This document shows, piece by piece, positions 9,881-21,110 of a stretch of DNA of 64,000 nucleotides. Below the pieces are notes generated by a model. It did not search any database, was not told where the DNA came from, and was given only the letters and a program-made list of their open reading frames with translations. The DNA comes from Triglochin maritima (taxonomy: Eukaryota; Streptophyta; Magnoliopsida; Alismatales; Juncaginaceae): contig OY821786.1 in the NCBI GenBank assembly GCA_963682175.1, positions 35,209,501 through 35,273,500 on the forward strand. The letters run 5' to 3'. Each line of letters begins with the position of its first letter. Within the stretch, counting starts at the first letter, position 1. The position numbers and the translations under genes were made by a program.

Positions 9881-12800
9881 TTATTTAGGAGTTGGAGCTT
9901 TCTGGAATACTCTGACAACCGGCATTCCATCACCACCATCATTTCCCACACGCCATGATCTATCTTTCTTCCTCTGAGGCTTCTTATGATGCTTCATTGC
10001 TGCAGATGAGCTTTTCTTCTTCGTGGCAGCAGCAGCATTTGAGGATAGACCAGTGACCATGTCAAATGAGTCTAGATCATCTAGAAGATTTTCCAGGTCG
10101 GGTTTTTCAGCATTACTATCTTCGTTGGGATACGAATCATCAGTATCCGAACCACAAGAATCGGACATGTGACCGCTCAATGCACTGGAGCTGGGAGATC
10201 CATTCGTTAAGCTTAACTCCATCTCCACATCAGACACCCGTGGAGGCATTTCAAAATGAGGAAGCTTGCCAACAATATAATCTTTCAAAATCTGGCGAGC
10301 GGCCCTCGTCTCATCTGGCAAGCCACTCGATGCAACGTATCCACGAGAAGCACAATAAGCTCTCAGCAATTCTGAAGCCGATGGAGGTCTTGTCTTTGGT
10401 TCATAGGTTTTTGGCTTTGGCAAGGTAATATTGTAGATCTCCTCAAGGACGTTGCGTGGAACATGATTCACGACAATTTGGACGGCCTCCCTGTTTTCGG
10501 TCATCCTATCAATAGGCAAGACACCACATGCGATCATATCATACCTGGAGCTTGAAAATGAAGGGAAAACTAAACCAGGGCAATCACATAGAATCAGCTC
10601 GTCGGATATTATCAGAGTCTGGAAATGCTTAGTCTTCCCAGGGGTCGATGTTACACCTGTACGTTTCACCCCAGCAAGTGCATTTATTGTTGAGCTTTTA
10701 CCGACATTAGGGTAACCAACAAAACCCACAACCACATGCTTAGATGCACCTCTGCCCGAGTCCACAGAATGGTTATTGGTGCTTTCTTCCTTTTCGTTTG
10801 AAGAAGCTTTTATGGCCTCAGCCTCAGCCTGTAGACGAGCCAAAAGTGCGTCTCTGCTATAAGTCTTTATATCTTCTGCATCTGTTGGATGAAAGGATTC
10901 TTGGTTGATTGTCTTTTTACCATCCAGGGTATCCGAAGCAGCTTTAGCAGACCAGAACACAAAGAGGATGCCATGACTCTTGAAGTACTCTGCCCACATC
11001 TTTCTGCAGAATTAGCGCATTAGTACAACAACAAAATTAATCATGAAAAGAAATAATATTTCCAATGAAAAGATTGAAGAGAGGTTCTGTACAACTGACC
11101 TGACAGAAACCGGCAAAAGATCAGCTTTGTTGATGAGAAGCAGTGTCTTCTTGTGCTCATCTATTTCCTTAGCATATGCCTTTTACAAGGAACCCAAAGC
11201 ATAACAAAAGATTAAAGATTTGATGGAAGCATCAGGTAAGCCTTGTGAACATTAAACCAACACCATAAATGACCACAACAAATAAATAACATTTGTTTCT
11301 AACAGTTTTATATGAACAAGCACACCATAATTTCGTTGGAAGTATGGCAGACAAAACAACAATGTTAGGTTGACAGGCAAGTTCAGAAACATAAAACATA
11401 CCTCAAGGTCAGGGCAGCGGTAGAACAACGGATCACGACCATCAACAACCATCACAAGCTAGCATAAAAATACCACAAAAGCAATAATTATAAATCACAT
11501 CTACAGAGAACTTAAGATAACAAAAAAAATGCAATTTCAGTACATACTACTCATGCTCGTAAATGTCTCATATTACAAAATTAAATAATCCCAACACAAT
11601 AGCTGAAATGACTCACCAAATGGCTTCGCTCAAGAACTCGCCAAAGCTGCCTCCAGATATCCAAATTCTTCTCAAAGGGAGTAAGAACCAACTTGTCATT
11701 CTCTTCGAGCCTTTAAAAAAACCACCAAGGGTTAGTTGGAATAGCCCAAAATAACATGGTCTCTGAGAAAATCTATAGTTTTTAAAACAAGGTATTCAAA
11801 TCCAAAAATAGTGTTAGGGTCATCCCAAATAATTCAATATAAATTTGTATTTTCATTGGAAATAAGTTTTTGGAAAAAATAGGCAAGTCCTTCTTTAACA
11901 CATGGACCACCAATTTGCAGATTAGACTTAAAATCAACTTCAGGGGCCGCCTCACCAGATCAGAAACCTTAAACCGTCTAAAAAGTCCTAATCATATAAT
12001 TATAAACACCTAATACCATGAAACCTATAACAATTCGCATATAACATGAATATCAACCTCAGGAGCAGTGTTCACCGATACACTAGTCGATGCAATGCTC
12101 CAAACCGCCGAGTTGGCAATTAGCAAAGCTAATCCGACCAACTAATCGGACTAGCCAGGTTAAAGCCAAGTACCTACCAGTCCGCCAATTATTTGACACA
12201 AAAAGTGTATCCTAAACAGTTTAAGAACTAGTTTGGTGGGGATGGGATGCAGGTCCGATCCCCACTTTTTTAACAACCTGTGGTTAGTGGTATGCAATTA
12301 AGCAACATATCTTAATAATTAAAATTAACACTACTCAATTATAAAAAAAACCAAGTACCATCAAATCTGCTGACTTCCAAATCAATTTCATATTTTTACA
12401 ATACAACACAACACAATCCCATAATAATTTGTTTACGAACTGGTTTAGTGGGGTTGGGATGCAAGTTTGATCATCACCTGTAACAATCTGTGGTCGGTGG
12501 GATGTGTTACGTATACCTTACTACTTAAAATCAACCGTAACAATTATCAAAAAAAAGAGAACCGACTAGTCGGACGACTTCTGAATCAATTTCATATTTT
12601 TCACAATACAATACAACATAATGTAAAAATCAATCTCACAAGCAACCTCCGCCATTACACTAGTTGGTCCAATGCTCCGAAACGCCGAGTTTTGATTAAC
12701 ATGGTTAAATTCCAATTTAAAATAAATTCATGGGGAAGTGGTATCTCTTTAGGTTCCACTCCAGCATCAAGAAATTGGTTAATCGATAAAGATACATGCC

Positions 12801-13393
12801 TATTTCAGATTCACTTAAAGTGGCTTTTTTGAGCATTCATCAAATAGTTTGAATTCATCCAATTAGAACACGTGGGAACAACATTAACTGAAGCTCTTCA
12901 AACAGGCATAGGTCAATTAGATGGTATTACCATGGCAATTAGATGGTCTACTAGTCGGCCGAGTTCAAAATCAATTTCATATTTTCACAACACAACACAA
13001 CAAATGAGAGTCAAATAAAGTAAACCTGGCGAGCGACCGGCGCCACTTAAGGAACGCATCCCTCTCGTTGGAATCCAACTCCTCGGGCGACATCCTCGAT
13101 TCCCAGTGGGGTCTCCGGGGGACGCGGAGACTCGAAGCGTGCAACGCCTCCTCCCTCTCGTCCCTGGTGAGCCTCGGGTTGGTGAGCCTCACGGTCGGGG
13201 TCGGGTCGGCGACGCGCGCGGCCTCGTCGGCGTTCTCGAGGACGGCTTCGAGGTCGGAGGTCTCGGTGTAGGACTCGAGGACGCGGCGGTTCTGGGAGCG
13301 GAGGGCGACGCCCTTCTGCTTCTGTTGGGCGATCATCTGGTTGCGTTGCCGGAGGAGGGCGCGGCCTAATCCATCCTTCTTCCGATCCCCCAT
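9881..13393 (-). CDS. LSG1: Large-subunit GTPase 1 (LSG1-type, circularly permuted GTPase)
   Basis: Five exons join in phase to 573 aa plus stop: 13393-13026, 11710-11617, 11458-11402, 11179-11100 and 11003-9881. The ATG at 13393 opens [19 protein letters not shown], the conserved LSG1 N-terminus. The GTPase motifs appear in permuted order: G4 NKAD (residues 190-193), G5 SAK (218-220), G1 GYPNVGKS (296-303), G2 in [15 protein letters not shown]3 DCPG (340-343). The tail is Lys/Arg-rich ([19 protein letters not shown]). LSG1 is a cytosolic GTPase that releases the export adaptor NMD3 from pre-60S ribosomal subunits. Splice borders are GT-AG and the frame is open, so it looks functional. One oddity: ERSHL at the exon 2-3 junction, where the plant proteins I recall have ERSDL. 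Plants often have two LSG1 paralogues; I cannot say which this is. Confidence 0.95.
11711..13025 (-). repeat. Degenerate duplications inside LSG1 intron 1
   Basis: The 1.3-kb first intron carries a diverged tandem duplication of about 210 bp (12231-12440 and 12441-12650), each unit opening with GTTT(A/G)GTGGGG. ATCAATTTCATATTTT motifs followed by an ACAATACAACACAAC-like run occur at 12380, 12583 and 12969. No coding sequence is recognised. Confidence 0.6.
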
Positions 13394-13412
13394 TGATGGG
13401 TCTTCGAAGAGG

Positions 13413-13435
13413 ATTAGGGTTTAAGGTTAGGGTTT
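13413..13435 (-). promoter_or_regulatory. Two telo-box motifs upstream of LSG1
   Basis: On the minus strand AAACCCTAA occurs twice, at 13422-13414 and 13435-13427, within 45 bp upstream of the LSG1 ATG. A third copy lies at 13696-13688 inside a 17-bp exact repeat of the second site. The telo-box is a known promoter or leader element of plant ribosomal-protein and ribosome-biogenesis genes, which fits LSG1's role. Confidence 0.75.
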
Positions 13436-14770
13436 GGAGGAGGAAGAAAGAGGAGAGGAGTGTTTCGGGTAAAAAGTCGATCAACCGCACCCTTCTTTCG
13501 GATACGCGGCGGAGACTAGTCCAACTAAAAATTTCGAGCATTAATTTTTAATTTATATTATTATCAAATACAAAAAAAATATAAGTAAGCAATTAAAAAA
13601 CTATTAGAGTCTTGGATTTTATTTTTTTCATTGGAAGTGGAATTTTTTTAATATCAAGATCCAAGATCCTTTGTTTAGATCTTAAGGTTAGGGTTTGGCG
13701 ATTTAGGGAGGAACAAAAAAATAAGAGTGCAAAATGGATGGGGTTTATCCGGTTTGTATCTGTATTACATCTACTTTTTTAAGGATATGGTATATGGATA
13801 CAAAATTTTAATATTCATATGGATATGGATAAGAGTTTTTTGTATCTGAATATGACTTTTGTATACATAGATTATCAGTGACTAGATTCGGATTACAAAA
13901 TAAAAAATGAATACGAGAATAACTATATATATGATCAGTTTGTGTATCCATATACTTTATATCCTTATTGGTTTCAAAGATGACATAATTAAAATTATAC
14001 TTTAATGTTATATACTAAATTACTACATTAAACATGGGGGAAATGTGATTGTAGGACACCTCATAGCCAACTTGGCTTTCGCACTTGAAATCAAGCCACT
14101 TTAATTTTATTTTCAACCAAATCAATGCATATGTATTCTTATCCCTTAACCTACCGCATATTAAAAATTTAGGTCGATCTAAGTTAATTTTACTTTTCAT
14201 CTAAAATGTTCAAATTTGAACAATTGGAATTTACTGAATTTTGAAACGTTTATATCAAAGTATATAATGATCCATTTTATATAAAAAAAATACTGCATGT
14301 TGCTTACATAATATATATCTCACTCAAAAAAATTCATAAGAAAAAACTTAATGAAAGTTGTCGGAAATGATGTCCCCACAGCCACATAATGAAATACTTT
14401 TTGTTGTTTTGGGTATAGACTTCAGGGTTTACTCAAATGCCATTTTGTGTCTCAAATTGGGTCCGGTTTCGAAATTACATTTCTATGGTCTTATTATCGT
14501 CTTTTTTCGTATTTATTTTCACGCCCTATGAAATCCTAATGTTTATGTATATGTCATTGTTTTCATAGTCACCATTTTTTCTGATCGCCAAATTATAATT
14601 TTCATGGAAAACGAATGAAGATCTTAATCTCACATTAATCATGAGTTCATTTCTAAACCCACGTGCAAAAACCAAGATAACAAACTAGATATCTAGACGG
14701 TTTCTCTGAAAGTCTGTTTGGCAAATTTCTACATGTAGGAATCACGATTTCAAGTGAATTTTTTTAATGG
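13436..14770. other. AT-rich intergenic stretch
   Basis: This is the LSG1 promoter side and flank. Apart from the third telo-box (13688-13696) I see no gene. ATATGGATA-type repeats lie around 13790-13960. A short stretch near 14350-14390 resembles the GTCCCC..AGCCACAT core of the duplication at about 3.05 kb. Confidence 0.4.
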
Positions 14771-14778
14771 AAAGATAC

Positions 14779-15048
14779 GTACGGGTGTAAAAGAGTCGAG
14801 TCGAGTAAAAGATACTTATTATCTTGTGTTATTAACAAAAACAAAAAAATAATTATAAATAAAATAATAAAAAATTCGAACGAACTATCGAATCGAATCT
14901 CAAATTTTTTCAAGTTCGCGCAGCTCGTTTACCGAACCAAGTTGGAAGATTTTTTTTGTTTTTCATCGAGATCCTTCAATTTCAAGTTAAACTAGAGTCG
15001 AACATTTTTCAAGTCGAGGTATCGAGTCGAGCCAAAGGTGACAACCCT
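14779..15048. mobile_element. Small hAT-like MITE, 270 bp
   Basis: It begins GTACGGGTGTAAAAGAGTCG and ends with the roughly complementary GTCGAGCCAAAGGTGACAACC. GTCGAGTCGAG / TCGAGTCGAGC motifs sit near both ends. Possible 8-bp target-site duplications are AAAGATAC (14771-14778) and AAAGATAA (15049-15056), 7 of 8 identical. No coding capacity. Confidence 0.6.
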
Positions 15049-15056
15049 AAAGATAA

Positions 15057-16587
15057 CATTAAAGATACGTAATATTTCATTAATGAAAAAAAAATCAATG
15101 TTTCAGAACTGCATAAAAGCCCAGACATGCAACTATAACCCCCTGTATCTCAAGCTAGATTAAAACCTGCTCGCAACAAACAAGATTATCAAACCATAGT
15201 AAAACAAACTAGCAACCAACTCTAAACACCAAATCCCTGTCATCCCCATTTCACCAACAAAAATAACCACAAATTCATAACAAACCTTAGTAACCAATAA
15301 CCCATATCATTATTCTACCCCAAAATATGAAGATTGTCATTATTAAAGATAGAGCACCATCCATGTAAGCAAAGCTACTCCTGAAAAAAAGATGGTGATC
15401 ATCCTCCATATCCATACCATTGAAGTATCATTCAATACCAACAATAGTCTACCATAAGAGTATAACTACAGGTGCAAACTACTGTGCAAGTAGATGAAAA
15501 CCAAACATAAACACTTATAGGATGAAAACAGACCACCAATACAACTCATTAAAGATATCATACACAAGAAGAAAAAGAACTACATCTCTCACCTTCTAGA
15601 GACATTAGGCGTGTATAATTTTCCTGTGAACAGCAAAATCTCCTAGATTATAATATCAGTTTTAACCTACTCATAATTAAATCAAGCGAATGGAAACTAA
15701 AATTACCAATAAAAACTGGGGAACCATCAGCAGTGCAGTGTGTACCAGCTAAGATAATGTCTACCACAAGAACTACTGATAGGATCAGATCATACATCAA
15801 TCTATTTTTATTCCAGATATAGCAGTAAACATAAGTTACAAAAAGTACTGGAGAATAGGAAAGAGTGTTGTTTAAGTTGTGCAGAAAAGAAATAATCTCT
15901 ATAGGGCTCCCAAGAATAAATTGGCATGCAAAAGAGATTCAAAAGACCATCAAAATGGTCAAGGGTGGTAGAGAAGCTCATGTATGCACCCCTCGAAATC
16001 ATCATATTACTCATGATGGTATTGAAACTGTACTTACAGAATCACCCAAATAGCAGAGGGGCTATAACTGGAAATGATTTGTTATGACATGTCCTAGGCA
16101 GCAGCCTTGATCAACTCCAAAACTCTGCCTCAGGGAAAACACCTCGATCAAATTCCTACAAAGGATACCAGTAGAAGTTCAATAAGCATACCACCAGTCC
16201 ACATTCACCAAAAGATAAGCACGGATAGACATGGGCAGAAAAACAAAAAATTGAATTCAAAAGCCAAAGAGGGACATCCATACCTATCCATACCTGACTC
16301 AATAAAGAAAATAGGCTCACTCCAAGATATGAATAGGGTAAACAGGGAACCAAATATCCGTCTTTGAGCTCTCTCCTGAACCCCTAAGTCCGACCTCTGA
16401 TGATCTGACCTCTTTCTCCCAACTCTAAAGTAAGCACGTTTCGACCAATAAAACAAGTATTTATTGCAACTACGCTGCTAACAGAAGTCATCGTAGCAGT
16501 TGACCGTCTAAAAGAGGTAGACGGAAGAAGCTATGACACCAATTACACAAGTCATCGGAGGTTTTCTTTTAATGTTCTTCCAAAAGC
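15057..16587. other. Non-coding stretch 3' of the PPR remnant
   Basis: No gene is recognised. The sequence is moderately AT-rich with short open frames that show no family motif. It lies downstream of the minus-strand PPR remnant and could contain its former 3' UTR. Confidence 0.35.
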
Positions 16588-17650
16588 TCAAAATTTTGAA
16601 ACAACATCCTGCATCTTGCTAATGACACTTGATGCTTTGTCAAGCATGTTTGATTTCTCGTAGATTGACGCAACTACAAGATGCAACCCTTTCTTGTCAG
16701 TGTTGGGGTCAGAGTTGAGCTTATCAAGCAATGACTCCATGCTTTTGAAATCACGTCTTTCACCATATACCTTAAGGAGAGTATTATAAGTGATGACACT
16801 CGGATGAATGCCCATCTTCCTCATGGTCCAGAAAAGGCGGTCTGCCTCATTAGCCATGCCTAATTGACCATAGACGTCAATGATTATGTTGCACGTGGTG
16901 AGGTCCAGTGCCACTTGATGCTCCTTCATGGTGGCGAAGAGGGATAAAGTCTCCATGTACCTTTTGTTGTCCACTAGAGCCGTTAAAAGAGTGGAGTAGC
17001 TAACGATGTCAGCGTCGTCACCCAACTCGTCTAACAGCTGCCGTGCTTCACGGAGGAGCCCAGCTTTCCCAAATACATTGATCATGGAATTGCAAGCAAC
17101 AAGGTCCGGGGTAATGTCGGATCGACGTAGGTGGGAGAAGAGCGAAATTGCCTTGGAGTGGTCCCCAAGCTTGCGGGCTAGCTCAATAAGGCTGTTGTAA
17201 AGGACAAGGTCAGCGGACACGCTATGGATCTCCATCCCGTGAAGCCATTGTAGGGCTGAGTCAAGGTGGCCAGCCTTACCCAATGCGGAGATCAGCGTGG
17301 CATAGGTGCACCGGTCGGGGGAGATAGCATAGCGGTCAAACATTTCGTGCACCAAGCCTGTTGCCACCTCCCACTGTTGATCCCGGAGAGTATTACGGAG
17401 GACAACATTGTAGGCGAAGATAGAGGGCGGATAATCCGCCACTTCTACCATCTAGTCCAAGAGGGCTAGGGATCGACGCCAATCTGGATCACGGGAAAGA
17501 AGAGAAACCATAAAGCGAAGAGATGGGCGACTCTGCCCTTGCCCTTTCACGAAGGTGACATAACTACGTGCAGCTGTTCAGGAGTTGTAGTCTGCTGCAA
17601 TGACTGCATGACCTCTTTCATGTCAACTTTCCATGATTTTTTGGACTGAA
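16588..17650 (-). pseudogene. Plastid-type PPR gene (At5g39980-like), internally deleted copy 2
   Basis: An open frame of 287 codons (17451-16588) encodes tandem PPR motifs: FAYNVVLRNTLRDQQWEVAT, CTYATLISALGKAGHLDSAL, LVLYNSLIELARKLGDHSKA, LVACNSMINVFGKAGLLREA, CNIIIDVYGQLGMANEADRL and VITYNTLLKVYGE, then the family C-terminus DSDPN/HLVVASIYEK-like. Compared with At5g39980 about 250 residues are missing after KVYGE, where the frame jumps to RRDFKSMESLLDKL; the join is in frame. Upstream, MVSLLSRDPDWRRSLALLD is followed by TAG where the family has Trp, and about 70 bp earlier a one-base loss shifts the frame. The transit peptide is not recognisable. A short protein from the internal ATG is possible, but it would lack targeting and much of the array, so I call it a remnant. 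Confidence 0.85.
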
Positions 17651-19066
17651 CATAAAATTACACCAAGGAATCTGTGGTTTTGTTGACACTTGCAAGTCAA
17701 GGATAGGTGGGGTTGGGAAAGCAACTCCCAAGGATTTCCTCTTGCCACCAGCATTGTATCCTCAGGACCTCAATGGCTAAAAATGACAACCCTCTGAAGT
17801 TGTTTGTTTCTAGCAAGGAAACAAAAACCGCAAGTAAATTTGTATGCTTTCACTTCTATTGCTAATGAAATATTATGGGTTCAAAAGAGCATCCTGAAAA
17901 AACAACGACTTCTAACTTGACCATTACAAATCATTCGAAGTAAAAATAGAGAAGTGTTGTTAGGTTATATTGAGCGAGAAAAAAAGTTTCTAATTCATAT
18001 CTTACAAAAATTCCTTTCTTTGCAAGCAAAACAATTTTTAGTTCCTCTTTCAAAAAGGAAAAAGAATGCCAATAAGACAAACAATCTCAACAAAATAAAA
18101 TGAAGAAAAGCAAATGCAAGATGAACCCACGAACAAAGATACTAGAATTAATATTTGCACTACAACTCCCATCCTTGAACAATCACTATATGATGTAGAG
18201 AACTAAATGTTAAAAGTACACGATTATGAAATCACTCAAAAAATGAGGGTTAATATCTTTAGACAAGCTGCCCTCATTTGCACTCCATAAAAGCAACAAA
18301 TCCTGATTTGCCCTTATTTGGGTTCTATGATGATGGGGAGGATCTTAGGGCGTGGACCCACAGGGATAATAACTCGAAATTCAAAAGCATGTATTAGTAA
18401 AGATGAAAATTGCATGTTTTAGCATCAATTGGGAAGCATTGCTAAGGAGTAGGTAAGGAACATAATTTACATTAACATGCGACAGGGGTATTTGGTAGAA
18501 TTCACCTCCACCAACCTTTCCTTTCTCTTCCTTTTCTCCTTTCCCTTGATGTTGCAACCTATTTGCTTTCCTACCCAAATAATATGCTCCTCTACTCACA
18601 TTGACACCACCTTCACCGTCAATACCACGTCGTATTACAACTCGTTTGTGATTTGACGAATGGTTGGATAGCGACAGGTTCGGGCGTTGTTGGAAGATGC
18701 AGCTAAGGATCCAAAGAAAGATAACGTCGAAAGAGTGTTTTTGTTCCCAACGACCGTGTTTGTGCAGGTGCAAGTACGACAAGGCATCCGTTCTCAGTTT
18801 TGGTTTAATCCAACACCTGTAAACAGCTCTCCGCGCTCCATCATATATTTCTTGTTAGATAAGGACTACCTACACTTGAGAGCAACAACAACAACAAAAA
18901 ATCACATTTTTGGACTTCATTTTCTAAATTACACAAAACACCATTACGAAATCCCTAAGGTCTCCAATTCAGAGCAACAAAAATCACATCTTCAACCCAA
19001 ATTCTCCATGTTACTCAAAAACCCACCACCAAAATCCCCCAAAACTACAATCCAGAGCAATAAAAA
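17651..19066. other. Intergenic stretch upstream of the PPR remnant
   Basis: The former 5' end of the PPR gene may lie at the left edge (17.65-17.8 kb), but I cannot read it in frame. The rest holds no recognised gene. A short plus-strand frame at 18.69-19.10 kb is proline- and lysine-rich with no motif and was not accepted. Confidence 0.35.
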
Positions 19067-19403
19067 CCACACCTTTGACCCCAAAACACCAAAATAAATC
19101 ACAAAATGGAGCCGTTGGGTAGGTAGAGGTTAAGCCTTGGTTCTAAAGACCAAAAATCTAGAAACCATAGAATTCAATTTTAAAAGGTATCTGAGCATCA
19201 GTTTGGCATTTCAACAAACACATGAGATGGGCATCAGTTCTAAATCCACATCTTTGACCCCAAAACACCAAAAAAAACATAAATAGAAGGAACCTTTGGG
19301 TAAGTAGAGGTTAAGACTTGGTTCTAAAGACCCAAAATCTAGAAACCACAGAATTCGATTTTAAAAGGTATCTGGGTTTCAGTTTGGCATTTGAACAAAC
19401 ACT
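19067..19403. repeat. Tandem duplication, 179-bp period, two copies
   Basis: Two diverged copies (19067-19245 and 19246-19403) share CTTTGACCCCAAAACACC, GTAGAGGTTAAG, TTGGTTCTAAAGACC and TTTTAAAAGGTATCTG in the same order. No coding function seen. Confidence 0.8.
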
Positions 19404-19580
19404 TGAGACGGACCTGAAATTAGAATTCTAAGAAGGAAAAAAGTTGGTACAGATAACGAATCGAAACTGAGGAACAACAAACGTCGAATCCTGAGACCCG
19501 GTGACGATGAGATGGGAGAGCAGGCCGTTGGTGGTGAAGTGGGAAGGTGTGGACTGTGGAGTGTTAATTATTTGGGTTGG

Positions 19581-19615
<35 letters not shown>
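19581..19615. repeat. AAAG microsatellite
   Basis: About nine AAAG units in a row. Confidence 0.95.
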
Positions 19616-19669
19616 AGAAGAGATGATGTTTGTGTTTTTGGTTTGTACTTTGTTGGGGAGATCAGGTTA

Positions 19670-19678
19670 TAAATGCAA
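19670..19678. repeat. Left target-site duplication of the 2.8-kb element
   Basis: TAAATGCAA directly outside the left terminus, identical to 22490-22498. Confidence 0.85.
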
Positions 19679-19854
19679 GGGAAATGTTTGTTGAACGCAG
19701 TGCGTCACGGACGCGCTCTACGTGGACATCCATGTCAGCCCTTACGTGGCTAAAGCATGAATGTTTTTTTGTTTTTTCTTCCTGATGTCCACTCAAATCA
19801 CATTAAATGCGTTTCAACTCAGCACGTTCTCTCTCTCCACCCAAATACAAATAT

Positions 19855-20395
19855 GATGACACTCTTTCTTTCTTCTTCATTCTTTCTCTCCAGAATAAAT
19901 CACCATTTCGAGCAAGATATTAGGTCGAAGAAGCGTCTGATGCCGACTCCCTGGATTCTTCACAACGTAAGCAGCGTGAATGGGACGGTGCGAAGACTTC
20001 CCGATGTTCTTGTCAGCGTTAGCATCGTGAATGTGACGATCCGGTGGTGAAGACTTCGCACCACAACATCTTTGCTGCACTGTTGGAGTGCCCGTGACAG
20101 AAAAAGAATGAAGAAGAAAGAAAGAGTGTCATCGACCGTCCCATTCACGTTACTTACGTTGTGAAGAACCCTGAGAGTCGGCATCAGACGCTTCTTCGAA
20201 ATAATATCTTGCTCGAAATGGTGATTTATTCCGGAGAGATGTACAACGCTCCGTGGTGAAGACTTACGTAAGTTCGGTTTATGTTGTACATCTCTCCGTA
20301 ATAAATCACCATTTCGAGTAAGATATTACGTCGAAAAAGCGTCTGATGCCGACTCCCAAGGTTCTTCACAACGTAAGCAGCGTGAATGAGACGGT
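19855..20395. repeat. Threefold inverted module (hairpin-forming)
   Basis: One unit of about 100 bp occurs three times: plus at about 19893-19995, minus at about 20130-20232, plus at about 20297-20392. Each contains AATAAATCACCATTTCGAG, GCGTCTGATGCCGACTC and TTCACAACGTAAGCAGCGTG (diverged in the middle copy). The middle and right copies extend their pairing outward through GTTGTACATCTCTCCG, with a loop of only about 35 bp, so they can fold into a stem of well over 100 bp. The left and middle copies also share an inverted 28-bp pyrimidine/purine block (about 19857-19884 and 20104-20131), placed in a rearranged order. Confidence 0.85.
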
Positions 20396-20419
20396 CATGT
20401 TTAAGTCTTACATCTTCTT

Positions 20420-20575
20420 TCCGATTTACTGGGAAAATATATATTATCTTTGTAATTTGTGCGTGCTTGTGTTTGTATTGTTTGTTTGTGTGTGATTTAC
20501 TGGGAGAAGATATATTATTTTTGTAATTTGTGTGTGTTTGTGTTTGTGTTTGTATTGTTTGTTTGTCTTTGTACT
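20420..20575. repeat. GT-rich tandem duplication, about 75-bp period
   Basis: The motif GATTTACTGGGA..ATATATTAT..TTTGTAATTTGTG followed by TTTGTATTGTTTGTTTGT occurs twice in tandem inside the 2.8-kb element. Confidence 0.75.
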
Positions 20576-20649
20576 CTCATTGTATCTTATTGTGTAATAG
20601 TTACCATCAATAATATGTACCATCAATATCTCATTGTGCTCTCATTGTA

Positions 20650-20905
20650 TCTACATAAACAGGACAAACTTTCTACATAAACTGGACAAACATTCTACAT
20701 AAACAGGACAAACTTTCTACATAAACAGGACAAACTTTGTACATAAACAGTACAAACTTTCTACATAAACTGGACAAACATTCTACATAAACAAGACAAA
20801 CTTTCTACATAAACAGGACAAACTTTCTACATAAACAGGACAAAACAGGACAATCTTTCTACATAAACAGGACAAAACAGGACAAACTTTCTACATAAAC
20901 AGGGA
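20650..20905. repeat. 22-bp tandem array A (about 11 copies)
   Basis: The unit is CTACATAAACAGGACAAAC plus TTT (22 bp), with point variants (T for A in AGGAC; ATT for TTT) and two short insertions of GGACAAAACA near 20840-20880. It lies within the 2.8-kb MULE-like element. Confidence 0.9.
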
Positions 20906-20974
20906 ATCTGAGATGCTATTTTTTTCCTAAACGTAATTCTTGTGGGGTAAAATATACAGTGGGAGGTTTGTTGA

Positions 20975-21110
20975 GTTTGTGCGGGGGTGGCAGGGGGCGG
21001 CAGCCCCTGCGGGGGACGTGAGTCCCCCCCCGCAAAGCGAGCGGACAGAGGGAGCGCGCTTTGCGGACGTTTTTTTGTTTCGACATCATATTATTGCATT
21101 CCATATATTG
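20975..21110 (+). repeat. Dispersed GC-rich module, copy 1
   Basis: A GC-rich island with self-complementary GGGGGCGGCAGCCCC, then GCAAAGCGAGC, CAGAGGGAGCGCG and TTGCGGAC, ending in TTTTTTTGTTTCGACA. The same module occurs inverted at about 31110-31215, inside another MITE. Confidence 0.8.

Noticed and set aside
13047..13541. A 164-codon arginine/proline-rich minus-strand frame
   Set aside because: Shadow of the GC-rich LSG1 exon 1 in another frame.
18381..19097. Open frames on both strands near 18.4-19.1 kb
   Set aside because: No domain, no splice context, low-complexity composition.
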